Assembly: GCA_019637445.1 (NCBI GenBank)
Contig: JAHBVS010000003.1
Span: 1 to 64,000, forward strand
Reading direction: 5' to 3'
DNA from: Gemmatimonadaceae bacterium
GTDB taxonomy: Bacteria > Gemmatimonadota > Gemmatimonadetes > Gemmatimonadales > Gemmatimonadaceae
DNA length: 64,000 nt
Made by a program: the position numbers and the translations under genes. The number at the start of each line of letters is the position of its first letter. Within the stretch, counting starts at the first letter, position 1. Positions 41,290 to 50,334 of this stretch are shown piece by piece. The notes under the pieces were generated by a model. It did no database searches. It saw nothing but the letters and a program-made list of their open reading frames with translations, and was not told where the DNA came from.

Positions 41290-43380
41290 ATGTACGACTG
41301 CCGCACGATGGACCGATGGAACGCTCGACTGCTTGTTGCCGCAGGTCACGCGGCCGCTGCGGGCTGCTTGGCCCTGCTGCTGTCTTCGCCACTGGACGCC
41401 CAGCAATCGCCACGCGACTCGACCGCTGCTCGTGACACGCTCGAGAGCGTGGTCATCCGCGCCCTGCGCGCCGGTGGCGCTACGCCCACCTCGCAGACCA
41501 CGCTCGACCGCCGCACGATCGAGCGCACGTATGCGGGGCAGGACGCGCCGCTGGCGCTGCTCGGCGCCACGGGCATCACCGCCGCCTCGGACGCCGGCGC
41601 GTTTTCGGGTTACAGCTCCATCCGCCTACGCGGCGTGGACCAGACGCGCCTCGCCATCTCGGTGGACGGCGTCCCTCTCAACGATCCTGAAGACCAGGTC
41701 CTGTACTTCTCAAACGTACCGGACTTCATGAACTCGATGCACAGCGTGCAGGTGCAGCGCGGCGTGGGCTCCAGCGCCTTCGGCACGGCGTCCTTCGCCG
41801 GCTCGCTGGACTTCCAGAGCCTGCCGCTGATGACCACCGAGCGTTTCGCCGAGGGACAGCTCACCGGCGGGAGCTGGGGCACGCAGCGCGTGAGCGTTGA
41901 GGGCGCGACAGGTCTCGTGAACGGCTTCGCCGCCTACGGCCGCGTCTCGACGCAGGAGACTGTTGGCTACCGCGAGCACTCCGGCAACGAAGCGCTGTCG
42001 GGCTTCGTGAGCGCCGGGTGGTTCGGCTCGCGTGATGCGCTCAAGCTCACCGGCTTCGCCGGCAGATCGAAGATGCAGCTCGCCTACTACGCTCCCAGCG
42101 AAGCGGAACTCGAGGCCAATCCTCGCACGAACGTGATGGGACGGGACGAGCGCGACGACTTCCGTCAGGAGATGCTCTCGCTTCAGTACACGCGGGTGCT
42201 GCGTCCGGGAGTGACCGTCACCACCACTGGCTATCGCAACTCGGCAGGCGGTTGGTACGACGTGGACGTCGGCGACCCCACGCTGTGGCGCTTCAATCTC
42301 GACCACGTGTGGTACGGGCTGCTGTCCACGCTGAACTATGATCGCGAGGGCCTTAGCGTCTCCGCGGGCGCACATCTCAGCCGCTACGCGCGCGACCACT
42401 TTCTCAACATCAAGCCGGACACGCGCACGCGCATCTACGACAACACGGGCCACAAGGCGGAGCAGAGTGCCTTCGTGAAGGCGACCGTCACGCGTGGTGC
42501 CTTCGACTGGACCGGCGACCTGCAGCTGCGCCGCGCCGCGTTCCGGTACGAAGCGACGCCCGGCAACAGCTTCGACACGCCACGCGTCGACTGGCTCTTC
42601 ATGAACCCCAAGGTCGGCGTCACCTGGCGGGCGCAGCCCGCGCTCTCGCTGTTCGCCTCGCTGGGGCAGGCCAGCCGAGAGCCCACCCGCAGCGACATGT
42701 TCGCCGGCGCCGACGATATGGACGACGCGGCGGCCGCCGACCTGCTGCCGCTCTCGCAGGTAAAGCCCGAACGACTCACCGACGTCGAAGTGGGTGCGCG
42801 CTGGCGGCGCGGCACACTGCAGGCAAGCGTGAACGGCTTCGCGATGTGGTTCCAGGACGAGATCGCCGCCATCGGCGCCATCGCCGTGACGGGCAGCCAG
42901 CTGCGCAAGAACGTGGATCGCTCGACACGGCTTGGCGTCGAGGGTGAGCTCGCCTGGCAGGTGCATCGTCGGCTCTTGGTCACGGGCAACGCGATGCTCA
43001 TGCGCGCGCGCATCGCCGAGTACACGGACGAAGCTTCGGCCACGACCTACACGGATGTGGCGCCGGTGCTCTCGCCGGCCGTCATCGCCAACGCGCAGTT
43101 GGCCTGGCAGGCCGCGTCGGCGCTGGAACTGACGCTGTCCGGGCGCCACGTGGGTGAGTCACAGCTCGCCAATGATGGCAACGCGGCGCTGGTGACACCC
43201 GCCTTCACGCTGGCGGACTTGGGCCTGGCCTACACGGTCGGGCGCTCCGCGCTGCGCGTGCAGGTGCAGAACCTCTTCGATGCCACCGCCTACGCCAGCG
43301 GCTACACGGACGGCTCCGTCCGCTACTTCTTCCCAGTGGCGGCCCGCACCGTGCTGGCCACCGTGACCGTGGGATTCTAA
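41290..43380 (+). CDS. TonB-dependent outer-membrane receptor, probably for thiamine or a precursor
   Basis: A 696-residue receptor with a signal peptide (ending PLDAQQ), plug domain (about residues 40-165: 'LLGATGITAASDAGAFSGYSSIRLRGVDQTRLAISVDGVPLNDPED') and a 22-strand-type barrel ending in a terminal phenylalanine ('TVLATVTVGF'). The leader holds a TPP riboswitch and terminator, which in other bacteria marks outer-membrane thiamine transport; the substrate is therefore inferred from regulation. ATG 41290 has GAGGA upstream; ATG 41308 is also possible. Confidence 0.9.
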   Translation: MYDCRTMDRWNARLLVAAGHAAAAGCLALLLSSPLDAQQSPRDSTAARDTLESVVIRALRAGGATPTSQTTLDRRTIERTYAGQDAPLALLGATGITAASDAGAFSGYSSIRLRGVDQTRLAISVDGVPLNDPEDQVLYFSNVPDFMNSMHSVQVQRGVGSSAFGTASFAGSLDFQSLPLMTTERFAEGQLTGGSWGTQRVSVEGATGLVNGFAAYGRVSTQETVGYREHSGNEALSGFVSAGWFGSRDALKLTGFAGRSKMQLAYYAPSEAELEANPRTNVMGRDERDDFRQEMLSLQYTRVLRPGVTVTTTGYRNSAGGWYDVDVGDPTLWRFNLDHVWYGLLSTLNYDREGLSVSAGAHLSRYARDHFLNIKPDTRTRIYDNTGHKAEQSAFVKATVTRGAFDWTGDLQLRRAAFRYEATPGNSFDTPRVDWLFMNPKVGVTWRAQPALSLFASLGQASREPTRSDMFAGADDMDDAAAADLLPLSQVKPERLTDVEVGARWRRGTLQASVNGFAMWFQDEIAAIGAIAVTGSQLRKNVDRSTRLGVEGELAWQVHRRLLVTGNAMLMRARIAEYTDEASATTYTDVAPVLSPAVIANAQLAWQAASALELTLSGRHVGESQLANDGNAALVTPAFTLADLGLAYTVGRSALRVQVQNLFDATAYASGYTDGSVRYFFPVAARTVLATVTVGF

Positions 43381-43389
43381 GTTGCAGGC

Positions 43390-43875
43390 ATGACGCGTCC
43401 GCGCTCGCTGCAGGAGGAGCTGCAGCAGTCCAAGCCCTTTGACACGCCGGCTGACGAGGCCGTGGTGGCCCTGATGCGCACCGCGGCCCTCGTCCGGCGC
43501 GCCATCGCGAAGCGCGTGGAGCCGTACGGGATCTCCGTGGCGCAGTACAACGTGCTGCGGATCCTGCGCGGGGCGGGGAAGGACGGGCTGCCCACGCTGG
43601 CCGTGCGCGATCGCTTGATCGAGGAGGCGCCGGGCATCACGCGCCTGGTGGACAAGCTCGAGCAATCAGGGTTGGTGCGGCGCGCGCGCACGGGCTCGGA
43701 CCGGCGCGTCGTGCACTGCGTCATCGCCGAGAAGGGCCTGCGATTGCTCGATGCGATGGACACGCTGATTCGGGAGACAGGCCGGCTCGTCAGTGACGGC
43801 CTGCCCCGGGAGGAGGACCAGCGTGCGCTGAACGCCTTGCTCGCGTCCGTGCGCGACGGCGTGCAGGACGACTAG
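43390..43875 (+). CDS. MarR-family transcriptional regulator
   Basis: A 161-residue winged-helix protein with the MarR core: 'ISVAQYNVLRILRGAGKDGLPTLAVRDRLIEEAPGITRLVDKLEQSGLVRRARTGSDRRVVHCVIAEKG' (residues about 52-120), flanked by dimerisation helices. Nine bases separate it from the TonB receptor stop, so it may be cotranscribed under the TPP riboswitch. Ligand and targets are unknown. Its 3' end overlaps the convergent cyclophilin gene by four bases. Confidence 0.9.
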   Translation: MTRPRSLQEELQQSKPFDTPADEAVVALMRTAALVRRAIAKRVEPYGISVAQYNVLRILRGAGKDGLPTLAVRDRLIEEAPGITRLVDKLEQSGLVRRARTGSDRRVVHCVIAEKGLRLLDAMDTLIRETGRLVSDGLPREEDQRALNALLASVRDGVQDD

Positions 43876-45353
43876 GGCCGCGCGGCCGGCCGCCGCACCT
43901 CGCGGATGCTGACGATGCGGTCGCCCTCGAGCGCGGCGTCGGCGATGTCCATCCCCTCCACGACCTCGGCGAACACGGTGTAGTCCCCGACCAAGCGGGC
44001 ATTGTCGCGCAGGTTGATGAACCACTGCGCGTCGCCGGTGTCGTGCCCGCGCGTGCTCATCCCCACCGATCCGCGCGGATGCGCGATGGTGCCCAGTTCG
44101 TCCACGAGGAAGCGCGCGTCGCCCACGTACTCGTTGGCGCCGGCGCTGCCGCCCTGCAGCACGAAGTCGTACTCGGCACGGTGCCAGCTCGTGTTGTTGT
44201 AGTGGCCGCTGCGCGCGAGGTCGAGCACGCGCGCTGCCATGATTGGCGCGACGTCGCCGCGCAGGCGCACGGTGAAGTGCCCGCCGCCGTGTTCCGGCGC
44301 CATCAGCACCTCGAGGTACCGCTCGGCCCCGAGCGCGAGGGCCACCGCGTCGCGTCCGAGTTGCGCTGGGCGCGCGGGCGCACGGTCGTCGCTCGCGGGG
44401 CGGCCGAGCATCGCCAGCAGTGCCACGCGGACATCGCGCTCGGAGGCAATGGCGTGCGCCGTGAAGCGAGCCAGTGCACGCTCAGCGGCGGCGCGGAGCG
44501 CCGGATCACCGACTACACCTGCAGTGATCGCGGCCGCACGCACCGCCTGCGCCTCCTCGCGCTCCAGGGCCCGCAGCAGCAATGGCGTTGCGGGAGTCTG
44601 TTTCGCGCTGCGCATCGCATCGAAGGCCGCCTCGGCGACATTGGCGTCACGATCGTCCGCGAGCGCGACCAGGGTCGTACTGTCGCGCAGCAGGCCGGCA
44701 GCGCGCGCCGCGTACTGCCGCACATTCCATTGCCGATGGGAGGCCAGTCTCGGGAGACGTTGGCGCGCTTCGTCCGGCCGCAGGCGAGCGAGCGCCACGA
44801 TACCGTGCGCGCCCAGGTGCCAGGAGGCCTGCGCGCGCTGGTGCGTCGAGGTCGCCATCGGCAGCGCATCGACCCATGCTCGCAGCGTCGCGCCGACGGC
44901 TTCGTCCGTCGCGCACGAAGCTCGCAGCAGCGCGGCCGCGCGGACCTGCACCGCGACCACCGCGTCCGTCAGCCCCCGCTGCATCGCGGCGCAGTCATCC
45001 CGGCTGCCCGCGAGCGCCCGGTAGCGCGCCTTCCAGCCGGGCTCCGGCCAGGTCACTGTAGCGCGCAGGCGCCCGCCGAGCAGGGTGTCGCGCGCCGCAA
45101 AGGTCGAGTCGGCGATGCGTGCCCGCGCCCGCGCGGCGAGGCCCGATATCATCGGATCACGATGCCGCACCCCTTCCGCCAAGGCGGCGGCAGACAGCTC
45201 GCGCGCGTCCTCGGCGAGCAGAATCCGCCGCACGATAGCCGAGTCGGCAACGGTGTATGCGGCCTGGGCCGCGCCCATCGCCGGCGCCACCGCCAGGGCC
45301 AGCAGGGCGGCCGCGGCCGCCGTCACTCGGATCATCCGTCGCGCAGTTCGCAT
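43872..45353 (-). CDS. HEAT-repeat protein with C-terminal cyclophilin-type peptidyl-prolyl isomerase
   Basis: A 493-residue protein with a signal peptide (ending GAAQAAY), a helical HEAT-repeat-like region (about residues 50-320, e.g. 'RQYAARAAGLLRDSTTLVALADDRDANVAEAAFDAM') and a cyclophilin domain (about 330-485: 'FTVRLRGDVAPIMAARVLDLARSGHYNNTSWHRAEYDFVLQGG', 'GSVGMSTRGHDTGDAQWFIN', 'GDYTVFAEVVEGMDI'). It should catalyse proline isomerisation in exported proteins, with HEAT repeats for client binding (inferred). The combination is seen mainly in Gemmatimonadota and related phyla. Confidence 0.85.
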   Translation of the reverse strand: MRTARRMIRVTAAAAALLALAVAPAMGAAQAAYTVADSAIVRRILLAEDARELSAAALAEGVRHRDPMISGLAARARARIADSTFAARDTLLGGRLRATVTWPEPGWKARYRALAGSRDDCAAMQRGLTDAVVAVQVRAAALLRASCATDEAVGATLRAWVDALPMATSTHQRAQASWHLGAHGIVALARLRPDEARQRLPRLASHRQWNVRQYAARAAGLLRDSTTLVALADDRDANVAEAAFDAMRSAKQTPATPLLLRALEREEAQAVRAAAITAGVVGDPALRAAAERALARFTAHAIASERDVRVALLAMLGRPASDDRAPARPAQLGRDAVALALGAERYLEVLMAPEHGGGHFTVRLRGDVAPIMAARVLDLARSGHYNNTSWHRAEYDFVLQGGSAGANEYVGDARFLVDELGTIAHPRGSVGMSTRGHDTGDAQWFINLRDNARLVGDYTVFAEVVEGMDIADAALEGDRIVSIREVRRPAARP

Positions 45354-45419
45354 CCGCCGAAGCTACACCGCCTCCCACCACCCTGTCAGTCGCATTTCCG
45401 CACCGGTAACTTTCCCCGT

Positions 45420-45932
45420 ATGCTCGTCATCAAGTTCCTCCAGACGCTGTTCAAGGCGCTGAACTCGGACGGCACCCCCGGCCAAGTCGGGATGGGGATG
45501 GCCATCGGCCTCGCCTTCGGTCTCACACCGCTGCTCTCCTTGCACAACCTCGTGGTGCTCGCGGTCGCGATGCTCAGCACCGTCTCGATGCCCGGCGTGT
45601 TCCTCGGCTGGGCCATCGCCACGCCGCTGGGCTTCATGCTCGACCCCCTCTTTGACCAGCTGGGGATGGCCATCCTCACGCAGGATGCGCTGACGCCCTT
45701 CTTCGTCTGGGTCGTGAACACGCCAGTGATTGCGCTCTCGCGATTGAACAACACGATCGTGATCGGCAGCCTTGTGGCCTGGCTGCTCCTGCTCATCCCG
45801 GCCTTCTTTGGCTTCCGGACCTTCGTCGTCCAGTACCGCGCACACATCTACGCCCGCGTCCAGCAGTGGAAGGTCGTGCAACTGCTCAAGACCTCGAAGC
45901 TGTACCAGCTCTACGAGCTCTTCCGGCCATGA
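45420..45932 (+). CDS. TIGR03546-family membrane protein
   Basis: A 170-residue membrane protein with about three to four helices, matching TIGR03546: 'LVIKFLQTLFKALNSDGTPGQVGMGMAIGLAFGLTPLLSLHNLVVLA' (a DUF2062-like amphipathic/helical start), 'WAIATPLGFMLDPLFDQLGMAIL' and 'LNNTIVIGSLVAWLLLLIPAFF'. It is always next to TIGR03545, which here overlaps its 3' end by four bases. Function is unknown. Confidence 0.85.
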   Translation: MLVIKFLQTLFKALNSDGTPGQVGMGMAIGLAFGLTPLLSLHNLVVLAVAMLSTVSMPGVFLGWAIATPLGFMLDPLFDQLGMAILTQDALTPFFVWVVNTPVIALSRLNNTIVIGSLVAWLLLLIPAFFGFRTFVVQYRAHIYARVQQWKVVQLLKTSKLYQLYELFRP

Positions 45933-47755
45933 AATACATCCGCTGGAAGGCCCTGCTGCCCCTGAGCGTCACGCTGCTGCTGATCGCCGTGCTGACGTAC
46001 CTCTTCAAGGACAAGGCGGTGGAGTGGACCGTGGAGCGCGGCGGCACGGCAGCCGTTGGTGGCCGCGTAGACCTCGCGTCCGCGTCTGTCTCATTGGGCG
46101 AGGGCAGCGTCACGCTGCGTGGGCTCGATGTCACCAATCCCAACAAGCCGATGACCAACCTCGTCTCGGCCGAGGAGCTGGTGCTCGACATTGGGCTGTT
46201 GCCCGCGCTGGAGCGGAAAGTCGTCATCGACACGATGGCCGCGCGCGGCATTCGCTTCAACACGCCGCGTGAGACCTCGGGCGCGATTCCACGCGACCCG
46301 AACGCCAAGCCCGACGAGCCAAGTCAGGTCGTCGAGGACTTCAAGCGCGGCATCAAGATTCCGCCGCTCGAACTCAGCACGCTGACCAAGTCGGTGAACG
46401 TAGCCGGCATCTCCGCGGAGTCGCTGGCCACGCTGCGCGAGGCACGCCACGCGCAGGCCTACGCCGACACCGCGCGCGACAAGCTCTTGGCGGACCTGCG
46501 GGCCGCTGACCCACGCCCTGCCATCGACTCCGCGGAGGCCTTGGCGCGGCGCCTTGGAAGCGCGAACCTCCGGACCCTTGGGATTGCAGGCGCACGGCAA
46601 GCGGTAACCGACGTCCGGCGCACGCTACGCGACCTCGAGCAGATCGACGACCGCCTCCGACAGTTCGAGGCGGAAACGCGCGGCAACGCCGCCGGCCTGC
46701 AGGACCGCGTGAACGCCATCTCCGCGGCGCGCACGCAGGACTACGCCTACGCCAGATCGCTGCTGCAACTGCCGAGCTTCGACCTGCCCTCCATCGGCCC
46801 GCAGCTGTTCAGCGACCTGATTGCCGAACAACTCGGTGACGTGATGTACTGGGTGGCCAAGGCCGAGCAGTACCTGCCGCCTGGTCTGGAGCGACAGTTC
46901 CAACCCGGCCCCAAGCGTGTCCGCGCCTCGGGCACGGATGTCATCTTCCCGAAGGCTACGGTCTATCCGCAGTTCCTGCTGCGGCTCGCCGAGCTCTCGT
47001 TGGCGGTCGGTGGCACGGGCGCGAGTGCGGGGGACTACGACGCGCGCATCGTGGGCCTCACGTCCGAGCCCAGCGTCTACGGCGCGCCGACCACCTTTTC
47101 GGTGAATCGCGCGGCCGGCCAGCGCGGGCCGTCCGACGTCGGCGTGGTTGGGATGTTTGACCATCGCCAGCAGCCGGTGCGTGACACGGTCGCCGCGCGC
47201 TTCCGCGGCATTACGCTGCCGACGTTCCCGCTCGGCGGACTCGGCGGCGCGGTGCAGCTCAATGCCGGCTTGAGCGACCTCGTGATCCGTCGTACCGGAG
47301 ATGCGCTCGACGGCCGCTGGCTCTGGCGCGCCCCGAAGGTCACCTGGGTCCGCGATACCACGCGCCCGGCCGCGGCTGACGCCAAGATCCGTATCGTCGA
47401 GGACGCGCTTTGGCGCGCACTCGGCCGCATCGACTCCGTTGAAATCGAGGCCCGCATCGGCGGTACAATGCGCAACCCGACCCTCGGCGTGCGCACGAAC
47501 ATCGCCAACGCCGTCGGCAACGCCCTGCGCGACCAGCTCGGCGACGAGGTGCGGCGCGCCGAACAGCAGGTGCGTCAGCGCGTGGACCAGCTGGTGGACA
47601 GCAAGGTCGCCGAGGCGCGCGCCGCCGCCGACCAGGCGCGGAGCCAGGTCAGCAGCCGCATCGCCGAGGAACGCCAGCGGCTCGAGACGCAGAAGCAGGC
47701 GCTGGAAGCTCGGCTGCGCGAGCTGACGCGCATCCCCGGCATCGGATCACTCTAG
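45929..47755 (+). CDS. TIGR03545-family membrane-anchored protein
   Basis: A 608-residue protein with an N-terminal transmembrane anchor ('WKALLPLSVTLLLIAVLTYLF') followed by AsmA-like beta-rich sequence ('AAVGGRVDLASASVSLGEGSVTLRGLDVTNPN'), a long helical region (residues about 150-300) and a C-terminal coiled coil ('EVRRAEQQVRQRVDQLVDSKV'). It pairs with the TIGR03546 protein. The AsmA-like start suggests a role in envelope lipid or protein handling, which is inferred. Confidence 0.82.
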   Translation: MKYIRWKALLPLSVTLLLIAVLTYLFKDKAVEWTVERGGTAAVGGRVDLASASVSLGEGSVTLRGLDVTNPNKPMTNLVSAEELVLDIGLLPALERKVVIDTMAARGIRFNTPRETSGAIPRDPNAKPDEPSQVVEDFKRGIKIPPLELSTLTKSVNVAGISAESLATLREARHAQAYADTARDKLLADLRAADPRPAIDSAEALARRLGSANLRTLGIAGARQAVTDVRRTLRDLEQIDDRLRQFEAETRGNAAGLQDRVNAISAARTQDYAYARSLLQLPSFDLPSIGPQLFSDLIAEQLGDVMYWVAKAEQYLPPGLERQFQPGPKRVRASGTDVIFPKATVYPQFLLRLAELSLAVGGTGASAGDYDARIVGLTSEPSVYGAPTTFSVNRAAGQRGPSDVGVVGMFDHRQQPVRDTVAARFRGITLPTFPLGGLGGAVQLNAGLSDLVIRRTGDALDGRWLWRAPKVTWVRDTTRPAAADAKIRIVEDALWRALGRIDSVEIEARIGGTMRNPTLGVRTNIANAVGNALRDQLGDEVRRAEQQVRQRVDQLVDSKVAEARAAADQARSQVSSRIAEERQRLETQKQALEARLRELTRIPGIGSL

Positions 47756-47767
47756 GAGCCCCACGCG

Positions 47768-48694
47768 ATGGGTATTGGACGTTCCCTCCTCCTGGCCGCA
47801 GCCAAGAGCGACGCGCTCAACCGCTTCGCCACGCGCAGCGCCGTCGTGCGCCGCGCCACCAAGGCGTTCATGCCCGGTGAGAAGATGGATGACGGACTCG
47901 CCGCCGGCACCGCCATTGCCGACAGCGGGCGCAAGCTGCTCTACACGCGACTCGGCGAGGCGCTGACACGCGCCGAGGACGCCGTGCCCGTGCGCGAGCA
48001 CTACCTGCAACTCTTCGACGCCATCAAGGCGCGCGGGCTGCCGGCCGAGGTCAGTGTGAAGCCCACGCAGCTCGCGCTCGACCAGTCGATGGACCTCTGC
48101 GTCGAACATTGCCTCGCCCTGGCGGCCAAGGCTGAGTCGGTGGGCTCGGCGCTCTGGCTGGATATGGAAGACCACACGTATGTGGACCGCACGATCGACC
48201 TCTATCGCCGCGTGCGCGCCGTGCACGGGCGCGCCGGCCTCGCGATGCAGGCGTATCTGTATCGCACCATGGACGACCTCGAGGCATTGCTGCCGGTGAA
48301 GCCGACGATTCGCCTCGTGAAGGGCGCCTACGCCGAGCCGGCCAACGTGGCGTATCCCAAGAAGGCCGACACCGACGCGGCCTTCGAGCGTCTGGCGCAG
48401 CGGATGCTGCAGGCCGCGCGTGAGGAGGCCTGCACGCCGATCCTTGGCACGCACGACATCCCAATGCTGCGGCGCATCGTGGCGCAGGCGCGCACGCTTG
48501 GCGTCCCGCAGGGCCGCTACGAGGTGCACATGCTCTACGGCATCCGCGAGCGCGAGCAGATGCAGCTGCGCGGCGAGGGCGAGACGGTCGCCACGCTGAT
48601 CTCCTACGGCGACGCCTGGTACCGCTGGTATATGCGTCGCCTCGCCGAGCGCCCGGCGAACGTGGGGTTCGTCGTGCGCTCGATGTTCAGCTGA
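47768..48694 (+). CDS. Proline dehydrogenase (monofunctional)
   Basis: A 308-residue FAD enzyme that oxidises proline to pyrroline-5-carboxylate. The barrel motifs are visible: 'GLPAEVSVKPTQLALD', 'ALWLDMEDHTYVDRTIDLYRR', 'AGLAMQAYLYRTMDDL', 'IRLVKGAYAEPANVAYPKK', 'LGTHDIPMLRRI' and the end 'YEVHMLYGIREREQMQL...YGDAWYRWYMRRLAERPANV'. It is the single-domain form, so the P5C dehydrogenase must be elsewhere. It starts 13 bp after the TIGR03545 gene. Confidence 0.92.
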   Translation: MGIGRSLLLAAAKSDALNRFATRSAVVRRATKAFMPGEKMDDGLAAGTAIADSGRKLLYTRLGEALTRAEDAVPVREHYLQLFDAIKARGLPAEVSVKPTQLALDQSMDLCVEHCLALAAKAESVGSALWLDMEDHTYVDRTIDLYRRVRAVHGRAGLAMQAYLYRTMDDLEALLPVKPTIRLVKGAYAEPANVAYPKKADTDAAFERLAQRMLQAAREEACTPILGTHDIPMLRRIVAQARTLGVPQGRYEVHMLYGIREREQMQLRGEGETVATLISYGDAWYRWYMRRLAERPANVGFVVRSMFS

Positions 48695-48697
48695 TCG

Positions 48698-49147
48698 CTA
48701 CCGCGGGAACACGAAGGTCCGGTAGCTGATCTTCCGCTGCGCCACCGCCTTCACCACGTCCGTGGTGGAGATGATGCCGACCAGCTTCTCGCCCTCCACC
48801 ACCGGCAGGCGGTGGATGTTCGATTCCTGCAGCACCTCGGCCACGCGGTTCGCCGGCGCCTCGGGATCGATCGTCGTCAGCGGCGCGCGGGTCATCGCTT
48901 CCTCAACCGTGTGATCATCGAGGATGCCGTGCTCCATCCCGCCGCTCACGGCCTCGGGGTCGGCCGGCAGCGAGGAGATGAACTCCAGCAGATCGGCCGC
49001 GCTGACCATCCCGACCAGTTTGCCGAGCCGCACCACCGGTGCGCCGCTCACGTGTTCGGTGGCGAGCAGCTCCGCCGCCTCGCGGACGCTGGTGTTGGGG
49101 GCGAGGGTGAGCACCTCGCGGGTCATGAGATCCTTGACCTTGAGCAT
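48698..49147 (-). CDS. Two-CBS-domain protein
   Basis: A 149-residue protein consisting of two CBS domains: 'VKDLMTREVLTLAPNTSVREAAELLATEHVSGAPVV...LVGMVSAADLLEFI' and 'VEEAMTRAPLTTIDPEAPANRVAEVLQESNIHRLPVVEGEKLVGIISTTDVVKAVA'. Such Bateman modules bind adenosine nucleotides and regulate partners. ATG 49147 has a strong GGAGG site; the gene is divergent from the sulfur-oxidation operon and shares its promoter region. Confidence 0.92.
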   Translation of the reverse strand: MLKVKDLMTREVLTLAPNTSVREAAELLATEHVSGAPVVRLGKLVGMVSAADLLEFISSLPADPEAVSGGMEHGILDDHTVEEAMTRAPLTTIDPEAPANRVAEVLQESNIHRLPVVEGEKLVGIISTTDVVKAVAQRKISYRTFVFPR

Positions 49148-49305
49148 CGTTCCTCCGGCGTCGAGGGCGGGCCAGCGACCCAGTGGCGATGAACTGCCGC
49201 CGGCCGTGGCGAAACACGCAGTACCACTGTTGAATATCGGAGCGGGGCAGGGCCGTGCAGTCGGGCGCTGCCGCACCCGCGCTGCGGGTTCCCCTGACGT
49301 GGTGC

Positions 49306-49336
49306 TTGCCGATGTCGACCTACCATATTACTGTAT
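49306..49336 (+). promoter_or_regulatory. Candidate promoter and ATA-N6-TAT operator of the sulfur operon
   Basis: TTGCCG (49306-49311), 17 bp, TACTGT (49329-49334) fits a sigma-70-like promoter 56 bp before the first gene. Overlapping it, ATATTACTGTAT is an ATA-N6-TAT palindrome typical of ArsR/SmtB-type operators in an otherwise GC-rich region; the operon encodes an ArsR regulator. Tentative. Confidence 0.4.
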
Positions 49337-49389
49337 CGGCGTAAGGTGCAAGGCGATGCCCCCTCTTCCCGACACGAGGTCTTGAACGG

Positions 49390-50334
49390 ATGCGGATGAC
49401 TCTCTCCTGGCCCGCGGCGCTCGCGATGGCCGCTGCCCTCACCGCCTGCGGTGGTGCCGACCCCGCGGCCGATGGCGCGGCCGTCCAGTTCTCCGAAGCC
49501 AACTGGAAGCCGCTGCGCGAAGCCGACATTCCCAATGACTCGATGGGCGCCTCGATCCGTCGCGGCCTTACCTTGATGCGCTTCACGCCGGAGTCACTGC
49601 CGCAGTATGCCACCTCCGGCCTGCGTTGCACCTCCTGCCACCAGGAAGACGGGCTCAAGGTCACGGCTGCCCCGCTCACCGGCTCCCACGCGCGCTATCC
49701 CAAGTACATGGGACGCACCGGCGCCGTGGTCGACCTCTCGGACCGCATCAACTACTGCTTCACGCGCTCCCTGGCGGGCAACGCGCTGCCCAAGGAAAGC
49801 CGCGAGATGACGGACCTGCTCGCGTACATGAAGTTCATCTCCACGGACGTGCCCGTCGGCGTGCAGATCGCCGGCACCGACGGCCTCATCAAGATGCCGA
49901 ACATGCTCGATGGCAACGCCGAGCGCGGCAAGGCGCTGTACGTGGAGAAGACCTGCTCGACCTGCCACGGCCCGAACGGCGAAGGTCTCGGCATCCTGCC
50001 GCCGCTCTGGGGCGCGCGGTCGTACTCCATTGGCGCCAGCATGTCGCGCCTCGAGCGCGCGGCGAGCTTCATCTACCACAACATGCCGCAGACGATGCCG
50101 GGCACCCTGACCGAGCAGGAGGCCTTCGACCTCTCGGCGTACATCAACAGCCAGCCGCGTCCCGACTCGCCCGGCAAGGAGCTGGACTTCCCGGCCGGCG
50201 GCAACGCGTCGGACGTGCCGTTTGACCTGAACTCCGGGCACAAGGGCTTCCGTCCGCCGCCGCTGCTGCCGCGCGCGACCCCGCAGAAGAGCCTCGTGCC
50301 GGCGCCACCGCGCGCCGCGGGAATGGGGCGCTGA
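49390..50334 (+). CDS. tsdA: TsdA-like diheme cytochrome c (thiosulfate dehydrogenase type)
   Basis: A 314-residue lipoprotein (lipobox LTAC, Cys20) with heme motifs CTSCH (80-84) and CSTCH (189-193). Between them 'RINYCFTRSLAGNALP' carries Cys123, the position of the unusual heme-ligating cysteine of TsdA, which oxidises thiosulfate to tetrathionate. First gene of the operon with soxC and soxD, overlapping the next ATG by one base. Activity could instead be electron transfer for SoxCD; the TsdA assignment rests on these motifs. Confidence 0.8.
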   Translation: MRMTLSWPAALAMAAALTACGGADPAADGAAVQFSEANWKPLREADIPNDSMGASIRRGLTLMRFTPESLPQYATSGLRCTSCHQEDGLKVTAAPLTGSHARYPKYMGRTGAVVDLSDRINYCFTRSLAGNALPKESREMTDLLAYMKFISTDVPVGVQIAGTDGLIKMPNMLDGNAERGKALYVEKTCSTCHGPNGEGLGILPPLWGARSYSIGASMSRLERAASFIYHNMPQTMPGTLTEQEAFDLSAYINSQPRPDSPGKELDFPAGGNASDVPFDLNSGHKGFRPPPLLPRATPQKSLVPAPPRAAGMGR

